Shown: piece by piece, positions 1 to 8,547 of the stretch
How the letters are laid out: every line of letters begins with the position of its first letter
Position numbering within the stretch: the stretch's first letter is position 1
Assembly: GCA_040902765.1 (NCBI GenBank)
Contig: JBBDWO010000005.1
Span: forward strand, 1-43,544
Length of the DNA stretch: 43,544 bases
Source of the DNA: Acidimicrobiia bacterium
GTDB taxonomy: Bacteria; Actinomycetota; Acidimicrobiia; Spongiisociales; UBA11373
Reading direction: 5' to 3'
Notes under the pieces: generated by a model
The model's database searches: none
What the model saw: the letters and a program-made list of their open reading frames with translations, nothing else
Told to the model about the DNA's origin: nothing
Position numbers and translations under genes: made by a program

Positions 1-415
1 CCCCCTTCGGGGGGAGAGAGGGGTCCCGGACTCTCCTCCCCCGAAGGGGGAGGTGTCAGCGGCTGAAGGCCGCTGACGGAGGGGGAGGGCTGACGCGTCG
101 CGGGGCCTGCGTAGTGGTCGCCCTCCCCCCTCCCCGCCTTCGGCGGTACTCCCCCCTTCGGGGGGAGGGAGGGGTCCCGGACTCTCCTCCCCTGAAGGGG
201 GAGGTGGCAGCGGCTGAAGGCCGCTGACGGAGGGGGAAGGCTGACGCGTCGCGGGGCCCACGTAGTGATCGCCCTCCCCCCTCCCCACCTTCGGCGCTAC
301 TCCCCCCTTCGGGGGGAGAGAGGGGTCCCGGACTCTCCTCCCCCGAAGGGGGAGGTGGCAGCGGCTGAAGGCCGCTGACGGAGGGGGAGGGCTGACGCGT
401 CGCGAGGCCTGCGAA
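1..415. repeat. 151-bp tandem repeat, about 2.7 copies
   Basis: The marker GGGTCCCGGACTCTCCT recurs at 21, 172 and 323, so the period is exactly 151 bp, with a few mismatches between copies. Each unit holds several short hairpins: CCCCCTTCGGGGGG and CCGCCTTCGGCGG with UUCG-type loops, and CAGCGGC-TGAAG-GCCGCTG. No plausible ORF is present. The array is cut by the window edge, so true copy number is unknown. It lies downstream of korB, which is transcribed toward it. With the heptamer array that follows, it fills the only gene-free stretch above 300 bp (1-468). Confidence 0.9.
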
Positions 416-424
416 CCGGGTCTG

Positions 425-462
425 GCTAATTGCTAATTGCTAATTGCTAATTGCTAATTGCT
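425..462. repeat. Heptamer array GCTAATT x5
   Basis: Five perfect copies of GCTAATT plus a partial unit. Read on the - strand the array follows the korB stop codon (TAG, 469-471) after seven bases. It is one member of the heptamer family seen at most transcription-unit borders in this window. Confidence 0.95.
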
Positions 463-468
463 GCGCAG

Positions 469-1479
469 CTACTCAACCGTCCAGGTGCCGCCGGAGGCGA
501 TGAGCTTGGCCAGGTCGCCGGGGCCCCGTGACTCCTGGGCGTGGTGGATCTGCTGTTGCAGCTCAGTCTCGTAGACGGCGCGTTCGACGCTGCGGAAGAT
601 GCCGAACGGTGTGGGGCCGGTGGGGCCGTGGCTGAGCCTGCTGATGGCGAATGCCGCCGCCGGGCTGTCGGCCTGGGCGTCGTGGACGTGGATGGCGTCG
701 ATGCCGACCTCGGAGACGTCGACCAGGCGGGCCGTGCCGCCTTCGATCACCACGCCCCACTCGTCGTCGGGTCCGAACACCACCGGCTTGCCGTGTTCGA
801 GGTTGATGCGGTTGATGTCGCGCTCTTCCTTCGAGGTGAGGCGGATGAACGCCTTGTCGTTGAACACGTTGCAGTTCTGGAGGATCTCCACGAAGGCGGC
901 CCCCTTGTGCTCGTAGGCCGCCTTGAGGACCTGCTGGGTGTGGTCACGGTCCATGTCGACGGTGCGGGCGACGAAGGTGGCCTCCGAGCCGAGGGCGACA
1001 CTGATCGGGTTGAACGGATAGTCGACCGATCCCCACGGGCTCGACTTGGTGCGCTTGCCGACTTCTGAGGTCGGCGAGTACTGGCCCTTGGTCAGCCCGT
1101 AGATCTGGTTGTTGAACAGGAGCAACTTCAGATTGATGTTGCGACGCAGGGCGTGGATGAGGTGGTTGCCACCGATGGAGAGCATGTCGCCGTCGCCGCC
1201 GACGACCCATACCGACAGGTCGGGGCGGGAGACGGCCAGACCGCTGGCGATGGCAGGGGCACGGCCATGGATGCCATGCAGCCCGTAGGTGTTCATGTAA
1301 TACGGGAATCGAGCGGCGCAGCCGATCCCGGACACGAAGACAACATCCTTGGGATCCACCCCCAGGCCGGCCATGAAGCTCTGCATGGAGGCGAGGATCG
1401 TGTAGTCGCCGCAGCCCGGGCACCAGCGGACCTCCTGGTCCGTCTGAAAGTCCTGGCGGCTGTACGCGGTGTCGGTCAT
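469..1479 (-). CDS. korB: 2-oxoacid:ferredoxin oxidoreductase subunit beta (KorB)
   Basis: Thiamine diphosphate-binding beta subunit of a 2-oxoglutarate-type ferredoxin oxidoreductase, 336 aa, which decarboxylates a 2-oxoacid to an acyl-CoA while reducing ferredoxin. The CPGC motif (Cys20, Cys23) and Cys54 fit the cysteines that ligate the Fe-S cluster in this family. GDGD at 95-98 through Asn-Asn at 123-124 is the ThDP/Mg motif. I place the start at ATG 1479, overlapping the korA stop as ATGA, because residues encoded further upstream are low-complexity and lie inside korA. Length and partner match actinobacterial KorB. The substrate (2-oxoglutarate rather than pyruvate) is inferred from overall resemblance only. 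Confidence 0.93.
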   Translation of the reverse strand: MTDTAYSRQDFQTDQEVRWCPGCGDYTILASMQSFMAGLGVDPKDVVFVSGIGCAARFPYYMNTYGLHGIHGRAPAIASGLAVSRPDLSVWVVGGDGDMLSIGGNHLIHALRRNINLKLLLFNNQIYGLTKGQYSPTSEVGKRTKSSPWGSVDYPFNPISVALGSEATFVARTVDMDRDHTQQVLKAAYEHKGAAFVEILQNCNVFNDKAFIRLTSKEERDINRINLEHGKPVVFGPDDEWGVVIEGGTARLVDVSEVGIDAIHVHDAQADSPAAAFAISRLSHGPTGPTPFGIFRSVERAVYETELQQQIHHAQESRGPGDLAKLIASGGTWTVE

Positions 1480-3341
1480 GTTCCGATCAACTCCATGAGC
1501 TTGGCTTCGATTTCCGCAGCCTTGAACGGCTGGCCCTGAACCTTGCTGTACTGGATCGGGTCGAGCAGGTACTCGGCCCGGATGAGGCGCCACAGGTGGC
1601 CGCGGTTGAGCTCGGGAATGAGGATCCTGTCGTATCGGGCGAGCACCTCGCCGAGGTTCTTCGGGAAGGGGTTCATGTGGCGCAGGTGGACGTGGGCCAC
1701 CTTGTACCCCTTGGCGCGCACTCGGCGGATGCCGGCGAGCACCGCCCCGTAGGTGGACCCCCAGCCGAGGACCACGATGTCGGCGTCCTCGTCCTGGGTG
1801 ACCTCGATCAACGGTATGTCGTCGGCGATGCGCTTCACCTTCTGTTCACGCAGCAGCACCATCTTCTCGTGGTTCTTCGGGTCGTAGGAGACGTTGCCGG
1901 TGCCGTCCTCCTTCTCCAAACCGCCCAGGCGGTGCTCGAGTCCGTCCGTGCCGGGGACTGCCCACGGTCGGGCGAGCGTGGTCTCGTCCCGGAGGTAGGG
2001 GAGGAACGGGCCCTCGCCTTCCTGCGGTGGGGCGAACGGGAGGCTGATGTCGGGGAGGGTGTCGAGGTCGGGGAGCAGCCACGGCTCAGAGCTGGTGCCG
2101 ATGTAGCCGTCGGAGAGCAGGATCACTGGGGTCATGTACTTGACGGCGATCCGGGTTGCCTCGATGGCTGCGTGGAAGGCATCGGCCGGCGTGGACGCCG
2201 ACACCACGGGGAGCGGCGCCTCACCGTGCCGCCCGTAGAGGGCCATGAGCAGGTCGGCCTGTTCGGTCTTGGTGGGCAGGCCCGTGGAGGGCCCGCCGCG
2301 CTGCACGTTGACGATGATCATCGGCAGCTCCATCATTATCGCCAGCGAGATCGTCTCGCTCTTGAGGGCGAGGCCCGGGCCGCTGGTGCCGGTGACCCCG
2401 AGGTGGCCGCCGAAAGCGGCGCCCAACGCGGCTCCGGCTGCGGCGATCTCGTCCTCGGCCTGGAAGGTCCGCACCCCGAAGTTCCGCAGACGGGATAGGT
2501 CGTGGAGGATGTCGGATGCCGGGGTGATCGGGTACGAGGCGTAGAAGAGGGGAAGTTTGGCCGACTGGGCGGCAGCCACCAGACCCCACGCCATGCCCTG
2601 GTTGCCGGTGAGGTTGGTGTAGACCCCGGGGGCCATGTCGGCCGGTCGCACCTCGTAGGTGTGGCGGAACATCTCCGTCGTCTCACCGAGGTTGAACCCG
2701 GCCTTGAAGGCGAGGCGGTTGGCCTCACGTACTTCCTCTTCGCGGGCGAACTTCTTGTCGATCCACTCGAGAGTCGGCTCGAGGGGTCGGTTGAAGATCC
2801 AGGCCATGAGCCCGACGGCGAAGAAGTTCTTCGAACGCAACACGCCGCGACCGCGGATGCCGGATGGCTCCACCGCCTTCTGGGTGAGCTCCTCCATCGG
2901 GACCTGCAGCACCCGGTAGGAGTCGAGGCTGCCGTCGTCCAGGGGGTTCGTGGCGTAGCCTGCCTTGGTCAGGTTCCGTTCTTCGAACGCATCCGAGTTG
3001 ATGATCAGCATGCCGGATGGCCGCAGATCGCCGAGGTTCGCCTTCAACGCGGCCGGGTTCATCACGACGAGTACGTCCGGCTGGTCGCCGGGGGTGAGGA
3101 TGTCGCGATCGGCTATCTGGATCTGGAACGACGAGACCCCGGGAAGGGTGCCGGCAGGGGCGCGGATCTCGGCGGGAAAGTTGGGGAAGGTGCTCAGGTC
3201 GTTGCCGAAGATCGCCGAGGCGTCGGTGAAGCGGGCTCCCGCCAGCTGCATGCCGTCACCGGAGTCGCCGGCGAAGCGGATGGCGACGGCGCTGACGTTC
3301 TCGGTCTCGGTCGATGTGTCGATGGTGGACGCTTCGGACAC
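1476..3341 (-). CDS. korA: 2-oxoacid:ferredoxin oxidoreductase subunit alpha, gamma-alpha fusion (KorA)
   Basis: Alpha subunit of 621 aa with the gamma domain fused at its N-terminus (FAGDSGDGMQLAG near residue 23), followed by the pyrimidine-binding alpha domain (YPITPASD; TSGPGLALKSE; NVQRGGPSTGLPTK) and the C-terminal domain II. This gamma-alpha fusion plus a separate beta subunit is the KorAB arrangement of actinobacteria. The start is GTG at 3341 with a TAGGAG ribosome site ten bases upstream, so unlike many genes here it has a leader, of roughly 95 nt if the TACAAT box at 3444-3449 is used. korB overlaps its end by 4 nt. Likely role: reductive or oxidative conversion between 2-oxoglutarate and succinyl-CoA. 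Confidence 0.94.
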   Translation of the reverse strand: MSEASTIDTSTETENVSAVAIRFAGDSGDGMQLAGARFTDASAIFGNDLSTFPNFPAEIRAPAGTLPGVSSFQIQIADRDILTPGDQPDVLVVMNPAALKANLGDLRPSGMLIINSDAFEERNLTKAGYATNPLDDGSLDSYRVLQVPMEELTQKAVEPSGIRGRGVLRSKNFFAVGLMAWIFNRPLEPTLEWIDKKFAREEEVREANRLAFKAGFNLGETTEMFRHTYEVRPADMAPGVYTNLTGNQGMAWGLVAAAQSAKLPLFYASYPITPASDILHDLSRLRNFGVRTFQAEDEIAAAGAALGAAFGGHLGVTGTSGPGLALKSETISLAIMMELPMIIVNVQRGGPSTGLPTKTEQADLLMALYGRHGEAPLPVVSASTPADAFHAAIEATRIAVKYMTPVILLSDGYIGTSSEPWLLPDLDTLPDISLPFAPPQEGEGPFLPYLRDETTLARPWAVPGTDGLEHRLGGLEKEDGTGNVSYDPKNHEKMVLLREQKVKRIADDIPLIEVTQDEDADIVVLGWGSTYGAVLAGIRRVRAKGYKVAHVHLRHMNPFPKNLGEVLARYDRILIPELNRGHLWRLIRAEYLLDPIQYSKVQGQPFKAAEIEAKLMELIGT

Positions 3342-3443
3342 GGTCCGGTCACTCCTACGGGTCAGGGTTTGGCGGACAATTGGTGCTCCCGACCGTGGGC
3401 CGGGGGCGTGATAGTGAGACGTCCTCCGAAATCGCGGTAGGTC

Positions 3444-3449
3444 ATTGTA
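3444..3449 (-). promoter_or_regulatory. -10 box TACAAT of korAB
   Basis: On the - strand TACAAT lies 102 nt upstream of the korA GTG, between the amidase stop and korA. A convincing -35 is not visible. It is the best sigma70-like -10 in the 133-bp gap. Confidence 0.5.
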
Positions 3450-3474
3450 TTCGACACGGTGAGCCTCCGGTTCT

Positions 3475-4821
3475 TCACGGCGCCAGCGCTCGCTCCACGA
3501 TCATTCCAACACCGAGCAGCCTCGACTCATGCCACCACGGAGCGATCAACTGGAGCGACGACGGCGGCACTCCGTCAACGCCGACGGGGAGAGCCAGAGC
3601 CGGTACCCCGATCTGGTTGACCAGTGAGCAGAACCACGACAGAGCGAGCCGGTACGGCTCGGGCTCGCCGCCGGCGTCGACCATTGGGTTGCCGATCACC
3701 TTGCGTCGAGTGGCGGTCGTCGGCGTGGCCAGCAGGTCCACCTCGTCGAAGCAGGCGGTGGCGGCCCGACGCATGCGTGCCCGCCAGTCGCGGGCGACGG
3801 CCCGATCGGCGTCGGTCAGCGTCATGATCGGCTCGAGCCGCTGGCGCACCTCGGTCCCATAGGCCGACGGGTCGGCCTCGAACCATGCCCGGTGCACATC
3901 GGCGGCGCCCGCCCAGACACCGAGCGGGATCGGGCTCCCGTCGAAGTCGGGTGCGTCGATTTCGCGAACCGTGGCACCGAGGCCCGTGAGAGCGGTGCGC
4001 GCCCGTCGCCAGCCCTCGGCGACGCCCGCTTCGAGCGGCCGCTCGACCCACGGGTGCGGCACACCGACGGTGACACCGACGAGATCGGTTCTGGTCTCGG
4101 GAGGTTCGACCGGGTGGTCGGCCGACCACGGGTCGCCCCGGTGGTGTCCCGCCATGGCGGCGTAGGCGAGAGCGGCGTCGCCGACGGAGGCGGTGATCGG
4201 TCCAACCGTGTCGACCGACGGCTCCAGCGGGAACACGCCGGTGAGCGGGATCCGGCCGTGGGTGACTTTCAGGCCGACCAGCCCGCACAGGGCCGCCGGC
4301 ACCCGAACCGACCCGCCGGTGTCGGTGCCGATGCCGATCGGGACGATGTCGGCGGCGACCGCGGCCGCCGAGCCGCCGGACGAGCCCCCGGCCGAGGTCG
4401 TCGGGTCGATGGGGTTTCGGACCGGTCCGAACCAGGCGTTCTCTGACGAGAAGCCGTAGGCGAACTCGTGGAGCAGGGTGCGGCCGACGATCACGGCACC
4501 CGCCGCCTCGAGCCGTTCCACCACCGTTGCCGAGCGGTTCGGCACCTCACGATAGAAGGAGGACCCGCAGGTGGTCGGAAGGCCGCGCTGATCGATGAGG
4601 TCCTTGACGGCCACCGGGACTCCGGCGAGCGGTCCCGGATCGCGACCGACGCGGACCGCCTCGTCGACCCGCGACGCGGCCGCCCGCGCCCCGTCGTGAT
4701 CGATCAGCGTGAAGGCGTTCAGTTCGGTGGCGGCCTCGGCTCGTGCCAGCGCCTCGTCGACCACGTCGACAGCCCGCCGTGCTCCTGAGGTCACCGAGAC
4801 GACGACGTCGGTGGCCCTCAC
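3475..4821 (-). CDS. Amidase signature family hydrolase
   Basis: Amidase of 448 aa with the Ser-cisSer-Lys triad in the usual places: Lys73 in VAVKDLID, Ser147 in GGSSGGS, Ser171 in GTDTGGSVRVPAA. It hydrolyses a C-N amide bond; the substrate cannot be told. It is not the tRNA amidotransferase subunit, because a full gatCAB operon with a clear GatA is present at 34 kb. The start is GTG 4821, overlapping the preceding lipoprotein stop as GTGA; residues upstream of it read as out-of-frame, Arg-rich sequence. Translational coupling with the lipoprotein gene is likely. Confidence 0.88.
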   Translation of the reverse strand: MRATDVVVSVTSGARRAVDVVDEALARAEAATELNAFTLIDHDGARAAASRVDEAVRVGRDPGPLAGVPVAVKDLIDQRGLPTTCGSSFYREVPNRSATVVERLEAAGAVIVGRTLLHEFAYGFSSENAWFGPVRNPIDPTTSAGGSSGGSAAAVAADIVPIGIGTDTGGSVRVPAALCGLVGLKVTHGRIPLTGVFPLEPSVDTVGPITASVGDAALAYAAMAGHHRGDPWSADHPVEPPETRTDLVGVTVGVPHPWVERPLEAGVAEGWRRARTALTGLGATVREIDAPDFDGSPIPLGVWAGAADVHRAWFEADPSAYGTEVRQRLEPIMTLTDADRAVARDWRARMRRAATACFDEVDLLATPTTATRRKVIGNPMVDAGGEPEPYRLALSWFCSLVNQIGVPALALPVGVDGVPPSSLQLIAPWWHESRLLGVGMIVERALAP

Positions 4822-5903
4822 TCGAAGTAGTCGATGGTCCGCTGCTGGGGGAACACCGAGATCCAGGGGATGCCAGTGGGAACCACCGTCGGCGTGCCGT
4901 CGGCGTCGAGCAGGGTGAAGGAATGGTCGTAGGCGTCCCGCTGCCACGATCCCTGCCAGACCCGACCGACGGCGAAGACCCACGCCGGACCCGAGCCGAG
5001 GGTTTCGATGGCCGGGACGTTGCTCCCCGTGCCTGACGGGTTACGCTCCAGGTACTGGGTGCCTTCGACGATGATGAGCACCTGGGCCCTGATTTGTTCA
5101 CGCGTGCCGTCCTGGCGGGCCCACTCCTGGGGGGCGTCACCGATCCAGCGGGTGTACGCCACTTCCGTCGGGTCCCACACCCACCTGACGGTGGTGCCGT
5201 CGGCCCAGTGCATCTCGATCTCGGTGGCGGTGTCGTCCGGTATGCCCCACACGCCGATCTCGAACAGGGCAGTCGGTCGCTCGTTCGACCAGCCGCGGGC
5301 GACGGCCGTCGACCGGATCGACATCGTGTCGGCGAACAGGTTGTGGGGGGCACTGCGTCCCGACGCCCGGAAGAAGCCCTGCGACTCACCCACCAACCGC
5401 ACGCTCCGGCTGACCGCGATCGACTGGATCCACGGCTGGCCTCCCGAGATGGCAATCGGGGTGCCCATGGCGGCGGCGAGCGCGGTGTCGGTAGGACGCA
5501 ACGACCGGATGGGACCGATGAAGTCGCTCTCGTTGTCGTGGAACACCGCGATGAACCGGGTGAATCCCCCTTCGACGATCGTCTCGATCATCGCATCGGC
5601 GTTCCCGACCTCACCCTGCGGCCTCGCCAGTGGATGGTTGTCCACCTTGACCGCGATCGCTCCCCGGTCGAGATCGTCGGGATCGTCGGCAGGCAGCCCA
5701 TTGAGCGGTGAGGCGTATTCGGGCGGGTAGGTGGTGACGGTGGTCAGGTCGCCCGGCCCGGTGGTCGACGTCGTCGCCCCGGCGGAGGTGGTCGTGGTGG
5801 CCGGTCCCGGTGAGGTGCGGTCCTTGGAGCCATCGGGGGTTCCCCCGCAGGCGGCGAGGACGAGCGCCAGGACAGCGGCGAGCGTGGCGGGAGCGCGGGT
5901 CAT
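4818..5903 (-). CDS. DUF3048 (YerB-type) lipoprotein
   Basis: Exported lipoprotein of 361 aa. The signal peptide ends in a lipobox, LVLAAC, near residue 19, followed by a Thr/Ser/Pro-rich linker of about 35 residues and then the DUF3048 domain (AVKVDNHPLARPQ; FIAVFHDN; GPIRSLRPTD). Function of this family is unknown; members sit outside the membrane. The start at ATG 5903 is set by the signal peptide and by a TACGCT -10 box nine bases upstream. It overlaps the amidase by 4 nt, so the two are probably one unit, downstream of murJ. Confidence 0.85.
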   Translation of the reverse strand: MTRAPATLAAVLALVLAACGGTPDGSKDRTSPGPATTTTSAGATTSTTGPGDLTTVTTYPPEYASPLNGLPADDPDDLDRGAIAVKVDNHPLARPQGEVGNADAMIETIVEGGFTRFIAVFHDNESDFIGPIRSLRPTDTALAAAMGTPIAISGGQPWIQSIAVSRSVRLVGESQGFFRASGRSAPHNLFADTMSIRSTAVARGWSNERPTALFEIGVWGIPDDTATEIEMHWADGTTVRWVWDPTEVAYTRWIGDAPQEWARQDGTREQIRAQVLIIVEGTQYLERNPSGTGSNVPAIETLGSGPAWVFAVGRVWQGSWQRDAYDHSFTLLDADGTPTVVPTGIPWISVFPQQRTIDYFE

Positions 5904-5912
5904 CGATGGTGG

Positions 5913-5918
5913 AGCGTA
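5913..5918 (-). promoter_or_regulatory. -10 box TACGCT of the DUF3048 lipoprotein gene
   Basis: TACGCT on the - strand, nine bases before ATG 5903, in the 43-bp gap after murJ. The spacing implies a leaderless or nearly leaderless mRNA. Confidence 0.55.
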
Positions 5919-5946
5919 GTTTCGGCGCCCGGCTGTGCGTTCCCGG

Positions 5947-7512
5947 TCACCCGTTGTGGAGGTCGCGCCGCACCGGCGGCGGGAGGAGGGTGATCGCCCC
6001 GGTGACGAGTCCACCGCCCACCACGGCCGCCGCACTCTGCCAGAACCCCTCCGAACCGAGCGATGACAGGATCGCCGACGCGGTCACCCAGGTCAGGAGG
6101 CCGGCAACCGCTGCCAGGGGAAGGTTTCGCAGGGTGGTCCGCATCACCGGCCGGAGTTCTTCGGTGCCGGTCCGGCGGTACCACTCGACGGCGAGCAGCG
6201 CGGTGTACACGGTGATGGCGATGCTCGACGCCAGCGCCAGACCACTCAGCCCCATGGACCGGTTCAGCCACCAGTAGACCGGGAGGGCGACGATGGTGGC
6301 GACGGTGCCCAGGATCACCGGCGGCCACATCTGCTCACGGGCGAAGAAGCCGCGGGCGAGGATCTGCTGGATCCCCCACATCGGCACCCCGATGCCGAAG
6401 AGGACCACGGTGGCGGCGGTGGCGATGGTGTCGGAGGGCCCGAACGACCCCCGCTCGTAGAGCACCCGCACCACCGGCTCCGACAGGGCGATGAGCGCTG
6501 CGGCGGAGGCCAGGCTGAATACCACCACGTACCGGATCGCCCGCCCCACGGCAGCGGCGAGCTCGCGATGCTTGCCTTCTGCGGCGAGCCGGGCGAGGAA
6601 CGGATAGGCGGCGACCCCTGCCGCCTGGGCGATCACCCCGACCGGGACCAGCATCGTCTGACGGCCGAACGAGAGCCACGACACGCCGCCGTCGCCGTGG
6701 AGCGACCCAAAGGCCCGCCCGAACTGCTCGTCGAGTACCACCAACGACTGGCCGAGCATGAGGGGGATGGCCAGGGCGAAGTAGCGCCGTACCGCCGGGT
6801 GCCGGCGGATGCCGCCAGCGGGGAACCTGAGACCGACCCGACGCGCCCCCCACACCTGGAGTACGAAGATGCCGAGGAAGGCGCCCACGACGGCACCCCA
6901 GGCGAACCCGTCGGCTGTCGGTCGACTGCTGCCCAGGGCACCGACGAGACCGCCGCCGATGATGGCGAGGTTGTAGACGATCGGTCCCAGAGCCGGGATC
7001 AGGAACCGCTCACGGGCGAACTGGACGGCGGTGAACAGCTGCCCGAGGATGAAGAACACCTGGGCGGGCAGGACGATCCGGGTCAGACGGGTCGCTTCGG
7101 CTATCTGGGCTTCGTCGAAGCCGGGCTCCACCAGGCGCAGTACGGCCGGCACCAGCGGCATGGCGACGACGACGAGGGCGGTCATCCCGATGGCCAAGGG
7201 CCGGGTCACCGCCCAGAAGGCCCGCCAAGCATCCTCGTCGTTCCCGACGGCGAACCGGCGGGTCAGGATCGGGATGAGCGTGATCGCCATGTAGGCACCG
7301 GCGAGCAGGTAGTTGAGGAGGTCGGGGATCAAGAAGGCGACGAAGTAGGCGTCGCCCTCGGCTCCCGGCCCGATGATGGCGGCGAAAACCACCTGTCGAA
7401 CCAGCCCGAGGATGCGCGACAGCAGCACGCCGCCGCCGACGATCGCCGCGGCGATCCCCATCCGGCGGTAGAGAGAGCGACCGGGAGGGTCGGGCTGCTC
7501 GGGTACCGTCAC
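5947..7512 (-). CDS. murJ: Lipid II flippase MurJ (MviN family)
   Basis: Polytopic membrane protein of 521 aa with about 14 hydrophobic segments and the MviN N-terminal signature (GGGVLLSRILGLVRQVVFAAIIG). It moves lipid-linked peptidoglycan precursor across the cytoplasmic membrane. A longer ORF opens at a TTG (7521), but GTG 7512 lies seven bases behind a TACCTT box and is the better start. No C-terminal pseudokinase domain follows, unlike mycobacterial MviN, whose length is about double. Its neighbours (DUF3048 lipoprotein, amidase) fit an envelope group. Confidence 0.92.
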   Translation of the reverse strand: MTVPEQPDPPGRSLYRRMGIAAAIVGGGVLLSRILGLVRQVVFAAIIGPGAEGDAYFVAFLIPDLLNYLLAGAYMAITLIPILTRRFAVGNDEDAWRAFWAVTRPLAIGMTALVVVAMPLVPAVLRLVEPGFDEAQIAEATRLTRIVLPAQVFFILGQLFTAVQFARERFLIPALGPIVYNLAIIGGGLVGALGSSRPTADGFAWGAVVGAFLGIFVLQVWGARRVGLRFPAGGIRRHPAVRRYFALAIPLMLGQSLVVLDEQFGRAFGSLHGDGGVSWLSFGRQTMLVPVGVIAQAAGVAAYPFLARLAAEGKHRELAAAVGRAIRYVVVFSLASAAALIALSEPVVRVLYERGSFGPSDTIATAATVVLFGIGVPMWGIQQILARGFFAREQMWPPVILGTVATIVALPVYWWLNRSMGLSGLALASSIAITVYTALLAVEWYRRTGTEELRPVMRTTLRNLPLAAVAGLLTWVTASAILSSLGSEGFWQSAAAVVGGGLVTGAITLLPPPVRRDLHNG

Positions 7513-7519
7513 GGGCGGC

Positions 7520-7525
7520 AAGGTA
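7520..7525 (-). promoter_or_regulatory. -10 box TACCTT of murJ
   Basis: TACCTT on the - strand with seven bases to GTG 7512; a leaderless start that decides the murJ start codon. Confidence 0.6.
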
Positions 7526-7654
7526 CTCGCCGCAGCGGGTCCCGGGACGGACCGTCGCGCCGGTGGCTACTCGACGGTGGCGTCGCTGCGCCGCAGCAGC
7601 CACGCGGAGGCGGCGATGGCGAGCACCGCCAGCACCAGTGCCTTGGCGACGGCA

Positions 7655-7707
7655 CCAGCTACCAGCTACCAGCCAGACGGGTGACGGGGGGCGGGCGACG
7701 GGTGACG
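7655..7707. repeat. Heptamer array CCAGCTA x3 with degenerate GGGTGAC/GGGCGAC units
   Basis: Three CCAGCTA-type units (7655-7675), then a run of GGGTGAC and GGGCGAC units to 7707. It fills the gap between the helix-turn-helix gene and murJ, starting about 10 bp from the stop of the former. Confidence 0.8.
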
Positions 7708-7717
7708 GCGCCGTGGC

Positions 7718-8368
7718 TCAGTCGCCCAGGAGTCTCCGTATGGCTGCCTTGAAGCGCTCGCCGAAGGGCTCGGGCTCGCCGGCGGGAGTGGAGGATGTCG
7801 GGCTGCGTTCGGCCTTCGATTTGTAGTCGTCGCGCTCGGTGCGGAGCTCGGTGAGCCGTTCGCGCAGGAAGGCGGCCTCGGTTTCGGCGCGGGCGGCCCG
7901 TTCGCGGGCCTCGGCGAGTTGGACGCCGGCATCGTGGAGGTTGCCCAGCTGGTCCATGAGGCGATCCCAGGCGTCCCTCGGCACCAGCATGCCGGTCCCG
8001 TCCTCGGTCGGCCCGGTCCGGGCGGGGGGCGTGGAGGTCGATGCCGCCTGGGGCGCCGGTGCCGGGGCTGGTGCGGCCACCCGCCGTTCGTCGGCCAGGT
8101 GGCGTGCTATCGACTCGGCGGTCACCAGCCACATGCGCCCGCCCCTCGGTCCAGGCCCCATCACGGCGTTGATCGAACCGCCGCGTGCCCACGCGCGGAG
8201 TCGCTCTACCGACACACCAAAGCGCTGTTCCGCATCTTTGATGGTGATCCGATCCCCGAACTCGACGGCCTGGGATGCGGCCGGTGGGGCCGTCGACGGC
8301 TCTCCGGTTCGCCGGGGCGGGCGCCCCACCGCGTTCCGGTCCCAAACGAACGCCGGGTCGTCGGACAT
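7718..8368 (-). CDS. Helix-turn-helix (MerR/excisionase-like) and coiled-coil protein, function unknown
   Basis: 216-aa protein. Residues about 37-95 look like an excisionase/MerR-type DNA-binding fold (ITIKDAEQRFGVSVERLRAW followed by a basic wing and SIARHLADERR). A Pro/Ala-rich linker follows, then an Ala/Glu/Arg-rich coiled coil (about 140-185), and a short amphipathic C-terminal helix (ERFKAAIRRLLGD). The start at ATG 8368 is supported by TAACGT six bases upstream. It is divergent from the BMC operon across a heptamer-filled 186-bp gap, so it is a candidate regulator of that operon, but this is only positional. I cannot name a family for the full protein. Confidence 0.75.
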   Translation of the reverse strand: MSDDPAFVWDRNAVGRPPRRTGEPSTAPPAASQAVEFGDRITIKDAEQRFGVSVERLRAWARGGSINAVMGPGPRGGRMWLVTAESIARHLADERRVAAPAPAPAPQAASTSTPPARTGPTEDGTGMLVPRDAWDRLMDQLGNLHDAGVQLAEARERAARAETEAAFLRERLTELRTERDDYKSKAERSPTSSTPAGEPEPFGERFKAAIRRLLGD

Positions 8369-8374
8369 GAGGGA

Positions 8375-8380
8375 ACGTTA
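8375..8380 (-). promoter_or_regulatory. -10 box TAACGT of the helix-turn-helix gene
   Basis: TAACGT on the - strand, six bases before ATG 8368. It abuts the heptamer array that begins at about 8377, and its GGTAAC part resembles a repeat unit. Confidence 0.6.
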
Positions 8381-8516
8381 CCTGTTGCCGGTTGCCGGTT
8401 GCCTGTTGCCCGTTCCCGCTTGCCGGTTGCCGGTTGCTGGTTGCCGGTCGCCCGTCGCCCGTCGCCCGTCATCCGTCCTCCGGGTCTGGCTGGTAGCTGG
8501 TAGCTGGTAGCTGGCA
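8377..8516. repeat. Composite heptamer array, about 20 units
   Basis: 140 bp made almost wholly of 7-bp units in consecutive blocks: GTTGCCG-type (about nine units), GTCGCCC x3 with decayed copies, then GCTGGTA x3 plus GCTGGCA. It occupies the intergenic region between the two divergent promoters of the helix-turn-helix gene and the BMC operon. Different N5 sequences sit side by side while the 7-bp period is kept. Confidence 0.92.
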
Positions 8517-8541
8517 TGCAGCCGTCCGCGGCTGGCCCTGC

Positions 8542-8547
8542 GATACT
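8542..8547 (+). promoter_or_regulatory. -10 box GATACT of the BMC operon
   Basis: GATACT preceded by TGC, seven bases before ATG 8555. It lies 25 bp after the end of the heptamer array. A leaderless start for the first BMC gene is implied. Confidence 0.5.

Noticed and set aside
1-415. CRISPR or rRNA-like repeat
   Set aside because: The whole 151-bp unit is repeated, without variable spacers, and it has no resemblance to rRNA or tRNA.
541-1068. Long + strand ORF opposite korB
   Set aside because: Shadow of a high-GC gene; korB has clear family motifs on the - strand. The same applies to long opposite-strand frames over korA, murJ, aldehyde dehydrogenase, ppk1, dapE, gatB, pepN and the LCP gene.
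3475-4821. GatA subunit
   Set aside because: A complete gatCAB operon exists at 33973-37174; this gene is a general amidase by sequence and context.
8377-8516. CRISPR-like array
   Set aside because: Period is 7 bp, with no spacers of 25-40 bp and no cas genes in the window; the same holds for the other heptamer arrays.
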